From: Croceibacterium_A sp035626815
GTDB lineage: Bacteria; Pseudomonadota; Alphaproteobacteria; Sphingomonadales; Sphingomonadaceae
Direction: 5' to 3'
Assembly: GCA_035626815.1 (NCBI GenBank)
Contig: DASPMY010000023.1
Coordinates: 1-64,000 of the forward strand
DNA: 64,000 bases
The notes below the pieces were generated by a model, which was not told where the DNA came from, made no database searches, and saw only the letters and a program-made list of their open reading frames with translations. A program made the translations under genes and the position numbers. Shown here piece by piece: positions 1-7,988 of this stretch (positions are counted from its first letter, which is position 1; every line of letters starts with the position of its first letter).

Positions 1-1263
1 CCACTGCTCCATCTGCGCCTGGAACGCGGGATCGTCGGGATTGCCCAACGCGCGCCATTCGATGTGCGGCGGCGCCGGGAACGGATGCTCGCCGTCGCCG
101 CGCAGCACGAACTGGCGGACCTGCGTCCCCGCCTCGCCCGGGCCGCCGCGCCGCAGCACGAAGCGCTGCACGCCGGGCTCGGCCGCTTCGGGCGGAAGCG
201 CGGCCTCCGGAGCGTCCGGCGCCAGCGGCGCCTCGATGGCGGACGGCGCGGCGACCGGGAACGGCGGAGCCGGCGGCGCCGGCGGCGCGGGCACTTCCTG
301 CTCGTCGGCGGCGAACGAGACCGATGCGGTCAGCGGCAGGGCGAACGCGCCGGCGGCGATCAGGCCGCGGCCGAGCCAGCGGCGGCCTGGGGTGGTGTCG
401 GACATGCTGAGGCTCCTCAAACGGTGGATGATCGATTTGTCGCCGAGCACCGGGCAGGCCATCGGCGCGGCCAGCGCGAGGCGCTGCCCGGCGGCGGCGC
501 CGGCGATCAGCGCGGCGTAGCGGGCGCGCTCGTCGCGGCCGCGGCCGGCCAGCACGCGCGCGTCGCAGGCGGCCTCCTGGTCGCGGCGCATCGCCCGCCA
601 GCCCATCCACGCGAGCGGATTGAACCAGTGCAGCGCGAGCAGCGCCTGGGCGGCGAAATTGGCCAGCAGGTCGTGCCCGCGATGGTGCGCCAGCTCGTGG
701 GCGATGGCGAGGTCGCGCGCGGCGCGGTCGGGCTGGGCCATGAACAGCGGCGGCAGCGCGACGACCTTGTCGAAGACGCCGAAGGCGACGGGAGCAGTCA
801 CCTCCGGCGTCTCCACCAGCCGAATTCGGCCGACGTCGCCGACCGGACGCGCCTCGGCGAGCAGCACGCGGCGCATGCGCCGGTAGGTGACGATCCGCCA
901 GGCGAGGAAGGCGAGCGCGATGCCGAGCCACGCCGACAGGCCGATCTGCGCGACGAGCGCCCAGTCGATGGCCGGCGCAGCCGCCGCGACCGGCGGCGCG
1001 ACGGGGGTGGCGGTCAGGGCGCTCGGCGCGGCCTCGACCCACGCGGCTGCCGCCGGCGTCGCGGCCATTTCGGCCGGCGCGGGCGCGGGCGCGAGGCTCG
1101 CCGGCAGCACGACCGGCGGCAGCAGCAGCCGCGCGAACGGCAGCGCCCACAGCATGTAGGCGAACTGCGGCCCGAAGTAGCGCCCGGCGGGACGGCGCAC
1201 GAGCAGCACGAAGCCGATCAGCAGCCCGGTGTAGAGCACCGTGTCGAACAGCCAGCCGGTCAT
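1..1263 (-). CDS. M56 family (BlaR1/MecR1-type) sensor metallopeptidase, partial at C-terminus
   Basis: Membrane zinc metallopeptidase of the BlaR1/MecR1 group, which normally cleaves or inactivates a partner BlaI-type repressor. The visible 421 codons start with a hydrophobic N-terminus (two membrane segments within the first 60 residues), then an Ala/Pro-rich linker, another membrane segment and the zinc site HELAHH, followed by the family's downstream NPLAWMGWRAMRRDQEAACD block. After a further membrane segment comes a Pro/Ala-rich, presumably periplasmic part that runs off the window. The ATG overlaps the stop of the upstream repressor gene (ATGA), so the two are translationally coupled. 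The gene's end and any penicillin-binding sensor domain are not visible, so the signal sensed is unknown. Confidence 0.88.
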   Translation of the reverse strand, partial: MTGWLFDTVLYTGLLIGFVLLVRRPAGRYFGPQFAYMLWALPFARLLLPPVVLPASLAPAPAPAEMAATPAAAAWVEAAPSALTATPVAPPVAAAAPAIDWALVAQIGLSAWLGIALAFLAWRIVTYRRMRRVLLAEARPVGDVGRIRLVETPEVTAPVAFGVFDKVVALPPLFMAQPDRAARDLAIAHELAHHRGHDLLANFAAQALLALHWFNPLAWMGWRAMRRDQEAACDARVLAGRGRDERARYAALIAGAAAGQRLALAAPMACPVLGDKSIIHRLRSLSMSDTTPGRRWLGRGLIAAGAFALPLTASVSFAADEQEVPAPPAPPAPPFPVAAPSAIEAPLAPDAPEAALPPEAAEPGVQRFVLRRGGPGEAGTQVRQFVLRGDGEHPFPAPPHIEWRALGNPDDPAFQAQMEQW

Positions 1264-1649
1264 TTGCGCAACTCCTGCAGGAGCCGCTCGATCTCGGCGA
1301 TGTCGTCGTCCGACAGCGCCTCGGTCTCGGCGAGGTGGGCGATCAGCGGGGCCGCACGGCCGCCGAACAGCCGGTCGACCAGCCGCCGCGATTCGCCGCC
1401 GACGTAGTCGACGCGCTCGAGCAGCGGCGTGTAGAGGAAGCGGCGCCCGTCGGGCTCGGTGGCGACCGCGCCCTTGGCGACGAGGCGCGACAGCAGCGTC
1501 TTGACGGTCGGCATCGACCAGCCGCGCTCGGCGCAGACCTTGTCGCACACGTCGGCGGCGGCGAGCGGGCTTTCCTCCCACAACGCCTCCATCACTGCGT
1601 GCTCGGCATCGCTGATCCGCTCGGCGGGCGGCTCGTGGGCTTCGGCCAT
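1260..1649 (-). CDS. BlaI/MecI/CopY-family transcriptional repressor
   Basis: A 129-residue winged-helix repressor of the penicillinase-repressor family, at the usual family length. The DNA-binding half carries the family pattern ISDAEHAVMEALWE near residue 12 and MPTVKTLLSRLVAKGAV near residues 46-62; the C-terminal helices would form the dimer. In this family the paired M56 peptidase removes the repressor when a signal is sensed. A strong ribosome site (GGGAGGA) lies 5 bases before the ATG. Two operator-like sequences sit immediately upstream over the likely promoter, so autoregulation is probable. No beta-lactamase is adjacent on the visible side, so the regulated target is open. Confidence 0.92.
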   Translation of the reverse strand: MAEAHEPPAERISDAEHAVMEALWEESPLAAADVCDKVCAERGWSMPTVKTLLSRLVAKGAVATEPDGRRFLYTPLLERVDYVGGESRRLVDRLFGGRAAPLIAHLAETEALSDDDIAEIERLLQELRK

Positions 1650-1668
1650 CTCGTCCTCCCTTGACGAT

Positions 1669-1698
1669 TACGCCTGTAGGCGAACGATTACGTTTGTA
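1669..1698. promoter_or_regulatory. Tandem BlaI-type operators over the repressor promoter
   Basis: Two copies of TACGNNTGTA lie at 1669-1678 (TACGCCTGTA) and 1689-1698 (TACGTTTGTA), 20 bp apart start to start, about two helical turns. Each is a TAC-N4-GTA dyad like the TACA/TGTA operators known for BlaI proteins. Read leftward, a TTTACA -35-like element (1695-1700) and a TACAGG -10-like element (1673-1678) with a 16-bp spacer are both covered by the dyads. The same sites could also influence the rightward oxidase gene at 1757. Confidence 0.75.
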
Positions 1699-1756
1699 AA
1701 CATGAAGCGTGGATGAACGGCTTTGCCGCCCGTCGATGCACCGCTAGAGTTGGCCG

Positions 1757-2929
1757 ATGGATGCCCTCAAGCCCCGCGTGCGCCGCCTCGCCGATTGCCA
1801 CAACATCGCCGATTTCCGCGCCCTGGCGAAGCGGCGCCTGCCTTTCCCGGTGTTCCATTACATCGACGGCGCGGCCGACGACGAGATCACCAGGGACCGC
1901 AACACCGCGGCGTTCGACGAGGTCGACCTGGTGCCCGACGTGCTGGTCGGCGTGGAGGAAGTCGACACGTCGGTCACCGTGCTCGGCCGGACCACGCGGC
2001 TGCCGCTGATCCTGTCCCCGACCGCGCTCCAGCGGCTGTTCCACTGGCAGGGCGAGCGCGCGGTGGCCGCGGCGGCGGAGAAGTTCGGCCTATGGTTCGG
2101 CATCTCGAGCCTCGCCAGCGTGAGCATCGCCGAGATCGGCGCGAATTACGCCGGTCCGAAGATGCTGCAGTACTACTACCACAAGGACAAAGGGCTCAAC
2201 GCCGCGCTGCTCGAGATGGCGCGGGCGGCGAATTTCGATGCGGTGACGCTGACGGTGGACACGATCGTCGGCGGCAACCGCGAGCGATGCCTCAGGACCG
2301 GCTTCACCAGCCCGCCGAAGCTCTCGGCCGCGAGCGCGCTGTCCTATGCCTCGCGCCCGCGCTGGGCGCTCGATTACCTGCTGCGCGAGACGTTCTCGCT
2401 GCCCAACCTCGAGCAACATGTCTCGGCCGGAACCGACGTCGCCACCTCGATCCAGTCGTATTTCAGCCAGATGCTCGACCACTCGATGGACTGGCAGGCG
2501 GCCGAAAAGCTGCGCGACGACTGGGGCGGCAAGTTTTGCCTCAAGGGGGTGATGTCGGTCGGCGACGCGCGCCGCGCGGCCGCCATGGGCGTGGACGCGA
2601 TCATGATCTCCAACCACGGCGGGCGGCAACTGGACGGCGCCCGCGCGCCGTTCGACCAGCTCGCCGAGATCGTCGACGCCGTCGGCGACCGCGTCGAGGT
2701 GATCCTCGACGGCGGCGTAAGACGGGGAACGCACGTGCTCAAGGCGCTCAGCCTGGGCGCGAAAGCGGTCGCCGGCGGCCGGCTGTACCTTTACGCGCTG
2801 GCGGCCGCCGGCCAGCCCGGGGTCGAGCGCGCCCTCGGACTGCTGGAAGCGGAGATCGTCCGCGGGATGAAACTAATGGGCGTGACCCGAGTGGACCAGC
2901 TTGGCCGGGACAACCTGCGCCGGCGCTAG
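1757..2929 (+). CDS. FMN-dependent alpha-hydroxy-acid oxidase/dehydrogenase (LldD-like)
   Basis: A 390-residue enzyme of the FMN alpha-hydroxy-acid dehydrogenase family (L-lactate dehydrogenase, glycolate oxidase, mandelate dehydrogenase), at full family length. It oxidises a 2-hydroxy acid to the 2-keto acid with FMN. The active-site signature SNHGGRQLDGA, with the catalytic His, is near residue 287; the N-terminal HYIDGAADDEIT and the substrate-side QYYYHKD and TVDT stretches also fit, as does the C-terminal FMN phosphate region DGGVRRGTHVLKALSLGA. Its substrate cannot be fixed from sequence; L-lactate is the usual assignment. The ATG at 1757 has no good ribosome site. The 3' end overlaps the convergent globin gene by 4 bases. 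Confidence 0.9.
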   Translation: MDALKPRVRRLADCHNIADFRALAKRRLPFPVFHYIDGAADDEITRDRNTAAFDEVDLVPDVLVGVEEVDTSVTVLGRTTRLPLILSPTALQRLFHWQGERAVAAAAEKFGLWFGISSLASVSIAEIGANYAGPKMLQYYYHKDKGLNAALLEMARAANFDAVTLTVDTIVGGNRERCLRTGFTSPPKLSAASALSYASRPRWALDYLLRETFSLPNLEQHVSAGTDVATSIQSYFSQMLDHSMDWQAAEKLRDDWGGKFCLKGVMSVGDARRAAAMGVDAIMISNHGGRQLDGARAPFDQLAEIVDAVGDRVEVILDGGVRRGTHVLKALSLGAKAVAGGRLYLYALAAAGQPGVERALGLLEAEIVRGMKLMGVTRVDQLGRDNLRRR

Positions 2930-3459
2930 ATTTGCGGCAGGTTCTCCCCCGCCCTCGCTCCGGCAAGGCCGTTGCGGCGCGTCTCGATGCCGGTCAGCAG
3001 GCTGTCGGCGATCATCCGCGCGCGCTCGGCGACCAATTGGGTGGCCTCGTCGCTGGGCGCGTGCTCGCGCAGGGTGGCGTAGAACAGCGTCAGCCAGTGG
3101 GCGAAGTGCCGCTCCTCGAGCCCGGGAATGGCCGTGTGCTTGAGCATCGGGTTGCCGGCGAACTCGCCGCTGGCGTGGAGCACCGAGCGCCAGAAGGCCT
3201 TCATCCGTTCGAGGTGCGGCGGCCACGCGGCGATGCGCTCGGCGAAGATCGGGCCGAGCAGCGCGTCCTCGCGGATCTTGCCGTAGAAGCGCTCGACCAG
3301 GCCGGCGATGTAGTCGCCATCGACGCCGATAGCCTCGGCCTCAAAGCGCTTGCGCGCGCGCAGCCCCTCGATGTGCGCGCGCCGGTCCGCCGCGCTCGGC
3401 GGCGACTGGTTCATGGCGGTGTCGTGCATGGCCACGGCGATAGCCGACAAGTGCTGCAT
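2926..3459 (-). CDS. Group III truncated haemoglobin
   Basis: A small haem globin of the truncated group III (P) class, whose members bind oxygen or nitric oxide and whose physiological role is mostly undefined. Family marks are the VERFYGKIREDALLGPIF region, WPPHLERMKAFWRSVL, and HFAHWLTLF, which holds the proximal haem His and the conserved Trp. From the first ATG the protein is 177 residues; inner ATG codons at 3429 and 3414 would give 167 or 162 residues and are plausible, since none of the starts has a clear ribosome site. The gene converges on the oxidase with a 4-base overlap. Confidence 0.88.
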   Translation of the reverse strand: MQHLSAIAVAMHDTAMNQSPPSAADRRAHIEGLRARKRFEAEAIGVDGDYIAGLVERFYGKIREDALLGPIFAERIAAWPPHLERMKAFWRSVLHASGEFAGNPMLKHTAIPGLEERHFAHWLTLFYATLREHAPSDEATQLVAERARMIADSLLTGIETRRNGLAGARAGENLPQI

Positions 3460-3515
3460 ATTGGCTGAATTTTTTCTTGGCTGGCGAGCGGCGCGGCTTG
3501 CCCCATAGTCGGATC

Positions 3516-4124
3516 ATGCTGCAACGATTCGCCCTGTTCATCGCCGCTCTGGTGCTCGCCCCTGCGGCTCACGCCCAGCAGACGACCAATGTCGTGCTGA
3601 CAACCGAGCTCGGCGAGATCGTGATCGCGCTCGAGATCGAACGCGCGCCGGTCACCGCCGCCAACTTCCTGCGCTACGTCGACGAGAAGCGCCTCGACGG
3701 GACGGTGTTCTACCGCGCGATGCGGCTCGACTGGGGCGAGCAGCCGAACGGACTGATCCAGGGCGGCACGCAGTACGATCCGAAGCGCATCCTGCCGCCG
3801 ATCGCGCATGAGCCGACCAGCGAGACCGGCGTCACCCACACGCTCGGCGCGATCTCGATGGCGCGGCTCGAGCCCGGCAGCGCGACCGGAGATTTCTCGA
3901 TCATGCTCGCGCCGCAACCCGGGCTCGACGCCGACCCGACCAACGCCGACCCGGAGCTGCGCCTTGGCTACGCCGCCTTCGGCCACGTCGTGCACGGGAT
4001 GGACGTGGTCCGCGCCATCTTCGACGCGCCGGTCGACCCGGAAGCCGGCGAAGGGTGGATGAAAGGCCAGATGCTGGCCAGGCCGGTGACGATCGTCAGC
4101 GCCCGGCGGTCCGCAGCGAATTGA
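3516..4124 (+). CDS. Exported cyclophilin-type peptidyl-prolyl cis-trans isomerase
   Basis: A 202-residue cyclophilin-type prolyl isomerase that begins with a clear Sec signal peptide ending AAHAQ near residue 20, so it should act in the periplasm on folding proteins. The cyclophilin core starts at VVLTTELGEIVIALEIERAP, with NFLRYVDEKRLDGTVFYRAM and the IQGG motif; GDFSIMLAP and YAAFGHVVHGMDVV complete the fold. The ATG at 3516 is chosen because it places the signal peptide at the N-terminus; an earlier in-frame start at 3477 would add 13 unrelated residues. Its last 29 bases overlap the convergent C13 peptidase gene. Confidence 0.9.
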   Translation: MLQRFALFIAALVLAPAAHAQQTTNVVLTTELGEIVIALEIERAPVTAANFLRYVDEKRLDGTVFYRAMRLDWGEQPNGLIQGGTQYDPKRILPPIAHEPTSETGVTHTLGAISMARLEPGSATGDFSIMLAPQPGLDADPTNADPELRLGYAAFGHVVHGMDVVRAIFDAPVDPEAGEGWMKGQMLARPVTIVSARRSAAN

Positions 4125-5091
4125 CCGCCGGCGCGCCGACCGGCGCGGTCGCAGAGCGCGGAATTCGGGCCTCGAGCGCGGGCAGCCACTGCTCGACCGC
4201 CGCGCCGATCACGACTTGCGGCTTCGACGCTTCGAGGCCGTTGCCGACTTCCCACCGCGCGATCAGCTGGCGCGCCTCGTCGCTCGCCGCGGCGAGCGGC
4301 TGCGGCTTGCGTAACGCATTGTTGACCAGCGCATCGCCGAAGAACGTCCAGTCGTTCTGCGCCAGGCAGCCGAACGACGCGGTCTGCGCCGAGGCCGCCG
4401 TGACGATCGCCGTGTCGGGGCTGCCGAGCAGCGGCACGAACACCCCCGAGTAGCACGCGCTCAGCAGCACGATCCGCCGTTTGATGCCGAGCTCGCCCAG
4501 CACCAGCCCGAGCCGCGACGGCGAAAGGATGCCGTAGCCGGTGTCGCCGTCGTGGTAGGACAGCCCGAGGGGTCCGCCATGGCTGGTCGAATAAAGCACC
4601 AGCACGTCCTCGGCCGGGTCCATCAGCTCGGCGATCCGCGCGAGGGCGAGCGTCAGCGAGGTCAGCGAGCCCTTGGCGAGCCCGGCGCTGCGCCCGTCGG
4701 GCCCGGCGAGCGTGATCGCGCGCCCTTCGGCACCGTAGCGGCGGGCGAGCACCTTGCCGGCCTCGCGCGCCTCGCGGCTAAACACCGGATCGCTGTCGAG
4801 CGCGACCGAAACGACATAGGCGTCGATGGTGCCCCGGCGCTGAGGCTGGAGCGCGGCGAGCGCGGCGTCGAGATTGCGCCGGTCGGCGAGCATCTCGCGC
4901 GCCGACCGCGCCCGCTGCAGCTCCGGCCCGAGGATCAGGCTCGCCTGGACCTGCCCCTCGTTCCGCCCCGAGCCGAGCCCGGGCCACGGCGAGAAATGCG
5001 GTGGCGGATTGATCGGTTCGGCGGGCTGCTGCGCCTGCGAGGGCACGGCCAGCGCCGCGATCGTCAGCAATGCCGCAAGCGACCGTCTCAT
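4096..5091 (-). CDS. Exported C13 family (legumain/caspase-fold) peptidase
   Basis: A 331-residue protein with a signal peptide (cleavage near VPSQAQ, residue 21) and a peptidase C13 domain, the fold shared with legumains and GPI-transamidase catalytic subunits. The catalytic His is in YSTSHGGP and the catalytic Cys in LLSACYSGVF, in the order and spacing the family needs; the strand before the His, EDVLVLY, also fits. It should be a periplasmic or outer-membrane-facing cysteine peptidase, possibly Asn/Asp-specific by family analogy; its substrate is unknown. The gene is divergent from parDE, only 45 bp away, and its 3' end overlaps the cyclophilin gene by 29 bases. Confidence 0.85.
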   Translation of the reverse strand: MRRSLAALLTIAALAVPSQAQQPAEPINPPPHFSPWPGLGSGRNEGQVQASLILGPELQRARSAREMLADRRNLDAALAALQPQRRGTIDAYVVSVALDSDPVFSREAREAGKVLARRYGAEGRAITLAGPDGRSAGLAKGSLTSLTLALARIAELMDPAEDVLVLYSTSHGGPLGLSYHDGDTGYGILSPSRLGLVLGELGIKRRIVLLSACYSGVFVPLLGSPDTAIVTAASAQTASFGCLAQNDWTFFGDALVNNALRKPQPLAAASDEARQLIARWEVGNGLEASKPQVVIGAAVEQWLPALEARIPRSATAPVGAPAVNSLRTAGR

Positions 5092-5110
5092 CTACCCTCC
5101 CTTGCCCAAT

Positions 5111-5127
5111 TTACCAAGATTTGGTAA
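5111..5127. promoter_or_regulatory. Perfect palindromic operator upstream of parDE
   Basis: TTACCAAGATTTGGTAA is a perfect inverted repeat with 7-base arms around GAT, ending 9 bases before the antitoxin ATG. ParD-type antitoxins autorepress through such palindromes, so this is the likely autoregulatory operator. It lies inside the 45-bp gap shared with the divergent C13 peptidase gene, so repression could touch both promoters. Confidence 0.75.
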
Positions 5128-5136
5128 CAGGACCCC

Positions 5137-5376
5137 ATGGCCAAGAACACCTCAATCGCCTTGAGCGATCGCCATATTGCTTACGCGCATCGCAAAATCG
5201 AGTCAGGCGAGTTCAGCTCTGTGAGCGAAGTCGTGCGCGACGCCCTGCGCCGGGCGGAAGAGCGCGATGCGCGGGTCGAACGCCTGCGCGAGCTGATCGG
5301 CGAGGGCGAGGAAAGCGGCACGGCCGAGGGGTTCGATTTCGACAAGTTTCTCGCCGAACAATTCCCGGATGCTTAG
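5137..5376 (+). CDS. parD: ParD-family (ribbon-helix-helix) antitoxin
   Basis: A 79-residue type II antitoxin. The N-terminal MAKNTSIALSDRHIAYAHRKI forms the ribbon-helix-helix DNA-binding part, with FSSVSEVVRDALRRAEERD as the second helix pair typical of ParD; the acidic tail (EGEESGTAEGFDFDKFLAEQF) is the part that wraps and neutralises the toxin. The stop overlaps the toxin start by 8 bases, giving coupled translation with antitoxin first. A short AGGA ribosome site lies 4 bases before the ATG. The palindrome at 5111-5127 is its likely binding site. Confidence 0.92.
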   Translation: MAKNTSIALSDRHIAYAHRKIESGEFSSVSEVVRDALRRAEERDARVERLRELIGEGEESGTAEGFDFDKFLAEQFPDA

Positions 5377-5668
5377 AATCGTCCTGCGGCGGCGGGCCGA
5401 GGCCGATCTCCTGAGCATCAGCGAATACTCGAAGGCAAAATGGGGCGACCCCCAGGCCCGCCGCTACATCGAAGACCTGCGTCGCCAAGTCGAATTCGCC
5501 GCCGAGTTTCCCGGCGTCGGCAGCCACGCGACGGGCCTTCCCGCCGAATACCGCAAGGTCAGGTCAGGCTCGCACCGCGTGATCTACCGCTGCACCGAAA
5601 GCGAGCTGATCGTTGTTCGCGTGATTCACGAGCGCGTAGATGTGCCGGATGAGGGCGAAGATTTCTGA
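5369..5668 (+). CDS. parE: ParE-family toxin (RelE/ParE superfamily)
   Basis: A 99-residue toxin of the RelE/ParE superfamily, at family length. Family features are the N-terminal strand and helix MLRIVLRRRAEADLLSISEYS, the SKAKWGDPQARRYIEDL helix, and the C-terminal EYRKVRSGSHRVIYR strand followed by IVVRVIHERVD. ParE proteins inhibit DNA gyrase, although some relatives act otherwise; no residue here settles the target. The start lies inside the last codons of parD, so both products come from one transcript. The gene looks intact, so the pair is probably functional. Confidence 0.92.
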   Translation: MLRIVLRRRAEADLLSISEYSKAKWGDPQARRYIEDLRRQVEFAAEFPGVGSHATGLPAEYRKVRSGSHRVIYRCTESELIVVRVIHERVDVPDEGEDF

Positions 5669-5710
5669 TCCAAGATCCCGAAAATCACCACTCAGGGAAA
5701 GCAATGCTCA

Positions 5711-7561
5711 TCAATACACGCGCTTCTTCGGCTTGATGTACGCGACGTCGTCGGTGAGCGTGTATTCATGGACCGGCCGGTAGTCGATCCGCACCGCGCC
5801 GTCCTTGCCGCCCCAGCCGTCGAACCAGCTGGCGGTGTGCTTCATCCAGTTCGCGTCGTCGCGATCGGGGAAGTCCTCGTGGGCGTGGGCGCCGCGCGAT
5901 TCCCGGCGGTTGTGCGCCGAGTGCATCGTCACCGTCGCCTGGGCGATCAGGTTGTCGAGCTCGAGCGTCTCGACGAGGTCGGAGTTCCAGATCAGCGAGC
6001 GGTCGGTGACCGAGATGTCCTGCATCGAGCGGTAGATCGCCGCCAGCTTGTCCTTGCCTTCGGCCATCAGCGCGTCGGTGCGGAACACCGCGGCGTGCTC
6101 GCTCATCGCGCGCTGCATGTCCGTGCGGATCGCCGCGGTCGGCTTGCCGCCGCTGGCGTGGCGGAAGTGGTCGAGCCGCGTCAGCGCGAGGTCGGCGCTG
6201 TCCTGGGGCAGCTCCTCCTGCGCGGCGTGGGGCTTGAACAGCTCCTTCAGCCGGTGGCCCGTCGCGCGGCCGAACACGACCAGGTCGATCAGCGAGTTCG
6301 AGCCGAGCCGGTTGGCCCCGTGGACCGAGACGCACGCCGCTTCGCCCACCGCGAACAGGCCCGGCACGACCGTCTCGGGGTTGCCGTCGCGGACCGTCAT
6401 CACCTCGCCGTGGTAGTTGGTCGGGATGCCGCCCATGTTGTAGTGCACCGTCGGGACGACCGGCAGCGGCTGGCGCGTCAAGTCGACGCCGGCGAAGATC
6501 TTGCCGCTCTCGGTGATCCCCGGCAGCCGCTCGGCCAGCACCTTCGGATCGATGTGGTCGAGGTGGAGGAAGATGTGGTCCTTGTGCGGCCCCACTCCAC
6601 GACCTTCGCGGATCTCCATCGCCATCGAGCGGCTGACGACGTCGCGGCTGGCAAGGTCCTTCGCGCTCGGCGCGTAGCGTTCCATGAACCGCTCGCCCTC
6701 GGAGTTGGTCAGGTAGCCGCCCTCGCCCCGCGCGCCTTCGGTGATCAGCACGCCGGCGCCGTAGATGCCGGTCGGATGGAACTGGACGAACTCCATGTCC
6801 TGCAGCGGCAGGCCGGCGCGCAGGACCATGCCGCCGCCGTCGCCGGTGCAGGTGTGGGCGCTGGTGCAGGTGAAATAGGTCCGCCCGTAGCCGCCCGTCG
6901 CCAGCACCACGGCCTGCGCGCGGAAGCGGTGGATCGAGCCGTCGTCGAGGCTGAGCGCGATCACCCCGACGCATTGCCCGCCGTTCATGATCAGGTCGAT
7001 GGCGAAGTATTCGATGAAGAAGTCGGCGTCGTACTTCAGGCTCTGCTGGTAGAGCGCGTGGAGCATCGCGTGGCCGGTGCGGTCGGCGGCGGCGGCGGTG
7101 CGCTGGACCGGCGGCCCCTCGCCCATGTTCTGCATGTGGCCGCCGAACGGGCGCTGGTAGATCGTCCCGTCCTTGTTGCGGCTGAACGGCACGCCGGCGT
7201 GCTCGAGCTCGTAGACCGCCTGCGGCGCCTCGCGCACCATGTATTCGATGGCGTCCTGGTCGCCGAGCCAGTCCGACCCCTTGACGGTGTCGTACATGTG
7301 CCAGGTCCAGTGGTCGGGCGAGTTGTTGCCGAGACTCGCGGCGATCCCGCCTTGCGCCGCAACGGTGTGGCTGCGGGTCGGAAAGACCTTGGTCACGCAG
7401 GCGGTCTTGAGGCCCGCCTCGGCGCTGCCCATCGTCGCCCGCAGGCCCGAGCCGCCGGCGCCGACGACGACCACGTCGTACGTGTGGTCGACGATCTTGT
7501 ACGACGGGGCGGAGCCGAACGGGGTCGTCGGCGGCGTCGTCGGGCTTTCGTTGTCGCTCAC
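5711..7561 (-). CDS. sdhA: Succinate dehydrogenase flavoprotein subunit
   Basis: The catalytic FAD subunit of complex II, oxidising succinate to fumarate in the TCA cycle on the inner face of the inner membrane. At 616 residues it is slightly long because of a Thr/Pro-rich N-terminal leader before the Rossmann motif VVVVGAGGSGLRA. The flavinylation His is in SHTVAAQGG; HPTGIYGAG and TEGARGEGGYL shape the dicarboxylate site, and the C-terminal RRESRGAHAHEDFPDRDD is conserved. The start is GTG, overlapping the sdhD stop (GTGA). Gene order is sdhC-sdhD-sdhA, with no sdhB following; a good sdhB is at 29531. Confidence 0.97.
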   Translation of the reverse strand: MSDNESPTTPPTTPFGSAPSYKIVDHTYDVVVVGAGGSGLRATMGSAEAGLKTACVTKVFPTRSHTVAAQGGIAASLGNNSPDHWTWHMYDTVKGSDWLGDQDAIEYMVREAPQAVYELEHAGVPFSRNKDGTIYQRPFGGHMQNMGEGPPVQRTAAAADRTGHAMLHALYQQSLKYDADFFIEYFAIDLIMNGGQCVGVIALSLDDGSIHRFRAQAVVLATGGYGRTYFTCTSAHTCTGDGGGMVLRAGLPLQDMEFVQFHPTGIYGAGVLITEGARGEGGYLTNSEGERFMERYAPSAKDLASRDVVSRSMAMEIREGRGVGPHKDHIFLHLDHIDPKVLAERLPGITESGKIFAGVDLTRQPLPVVPTVHYNMGGIPTNYHGEVMTVRDGNPETVVPGLFAVGEAACVSVHGANRLGSNSLIDLVVFGRATGHRLKELFKPHAAQEELPQDSADLALTRLDHFRHASGGKPTAAIRTDMQRAMSEHAAVFRTDALMAEGKDKLAAIYRSMQDISVTDRSLIWNSDLVETLELDNLIAQATVTMHSAHNRRESRGAHAHEDFPDRDDANWMKHTASWFDGWGGKDGAVRIDYRPVHEYTLTDDVAYIKPKKRVY

Positions 7562-7977
7562 GCCCCGCCCCCCAGCGCGATGCGCAGGATCGACAGCAGG
7601 GCGAACGCGGCGCCGGCGAACATCGCCAGATTGAGCAGCAGCAGCGCGGCGAACTTGCTGCCGGGCGCGTGGACGTAGTCCTCGATCATCACCTGCAACC
7701 CGAGCTTGCCGTGCCAGAACACCGCCACGACCATCAGCGCCAGCGCCAGCGCCGTAGCGGGGCTGGCGATCCAGCCGCGGACCGCGCCGTACGACAGGTC
7801 CGGCAGGAGCAGGAACGAGAATACCAGGTACAGCGTCGTCAGCAGCGCGCCGGCCGAAGTGTACTGCATCAGCAGCCAGTGATGCCCGCCGGCGTGGGCC
7901 GAGCCGAGCCCGCGCACGCGGCCGATGGCGGTGCCCTTGTTGGCGCCGTGGCGCTCGAGCGAGGTTTGCTGGCCCAC
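7558..7977 (-). CDS. sdhD: Succinate dehydrogenase membrane anchor subunit
   Basis: A 139-residue hydrophobic anchor subunit of complex II. Three membrane segments are visible (around YTSAGALLTTLYLVFSFLL, ATALALALMVVAVFW and KFAALLLLNLAMFAGAAFALL), with the HGKLGLQVMIEDYVH region that carries the haem-ligand His and conserved Asp-Tyr pair. The start is GTG at 7977, set by an excellent ribosome site (GGAGGGA) and by lying just after the sdhC stop; longer upstream readings run into sdhC. It is translationally coupled to sdhA through a GTGA overlap. Confidence 0.93.
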   Translation of the reverse strand: MGQQTSLERHGANKGTAIGRVRGLGSAHAGGHHWLLMQYTSAGALLTTLYLVFSFLLLPDLSYGAVRGWIASPATALALALMVVAVFWHGKLGLQVMIEDYVHAPGSKFAALLLLNLAMFAGAAFALLSILRIALGGGA

Positions 7978-7988
7978 CGTTCCCTCCG

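Noticed and set aside
5768..7678. Long open frame (over 600 codons) opposite sdhA
   Set aside because: It is a shadow of the high-GC sdhA gene on the other strand, with low-complexity Arg/Val/Ala/Asp composition and no ribosome site or domain.
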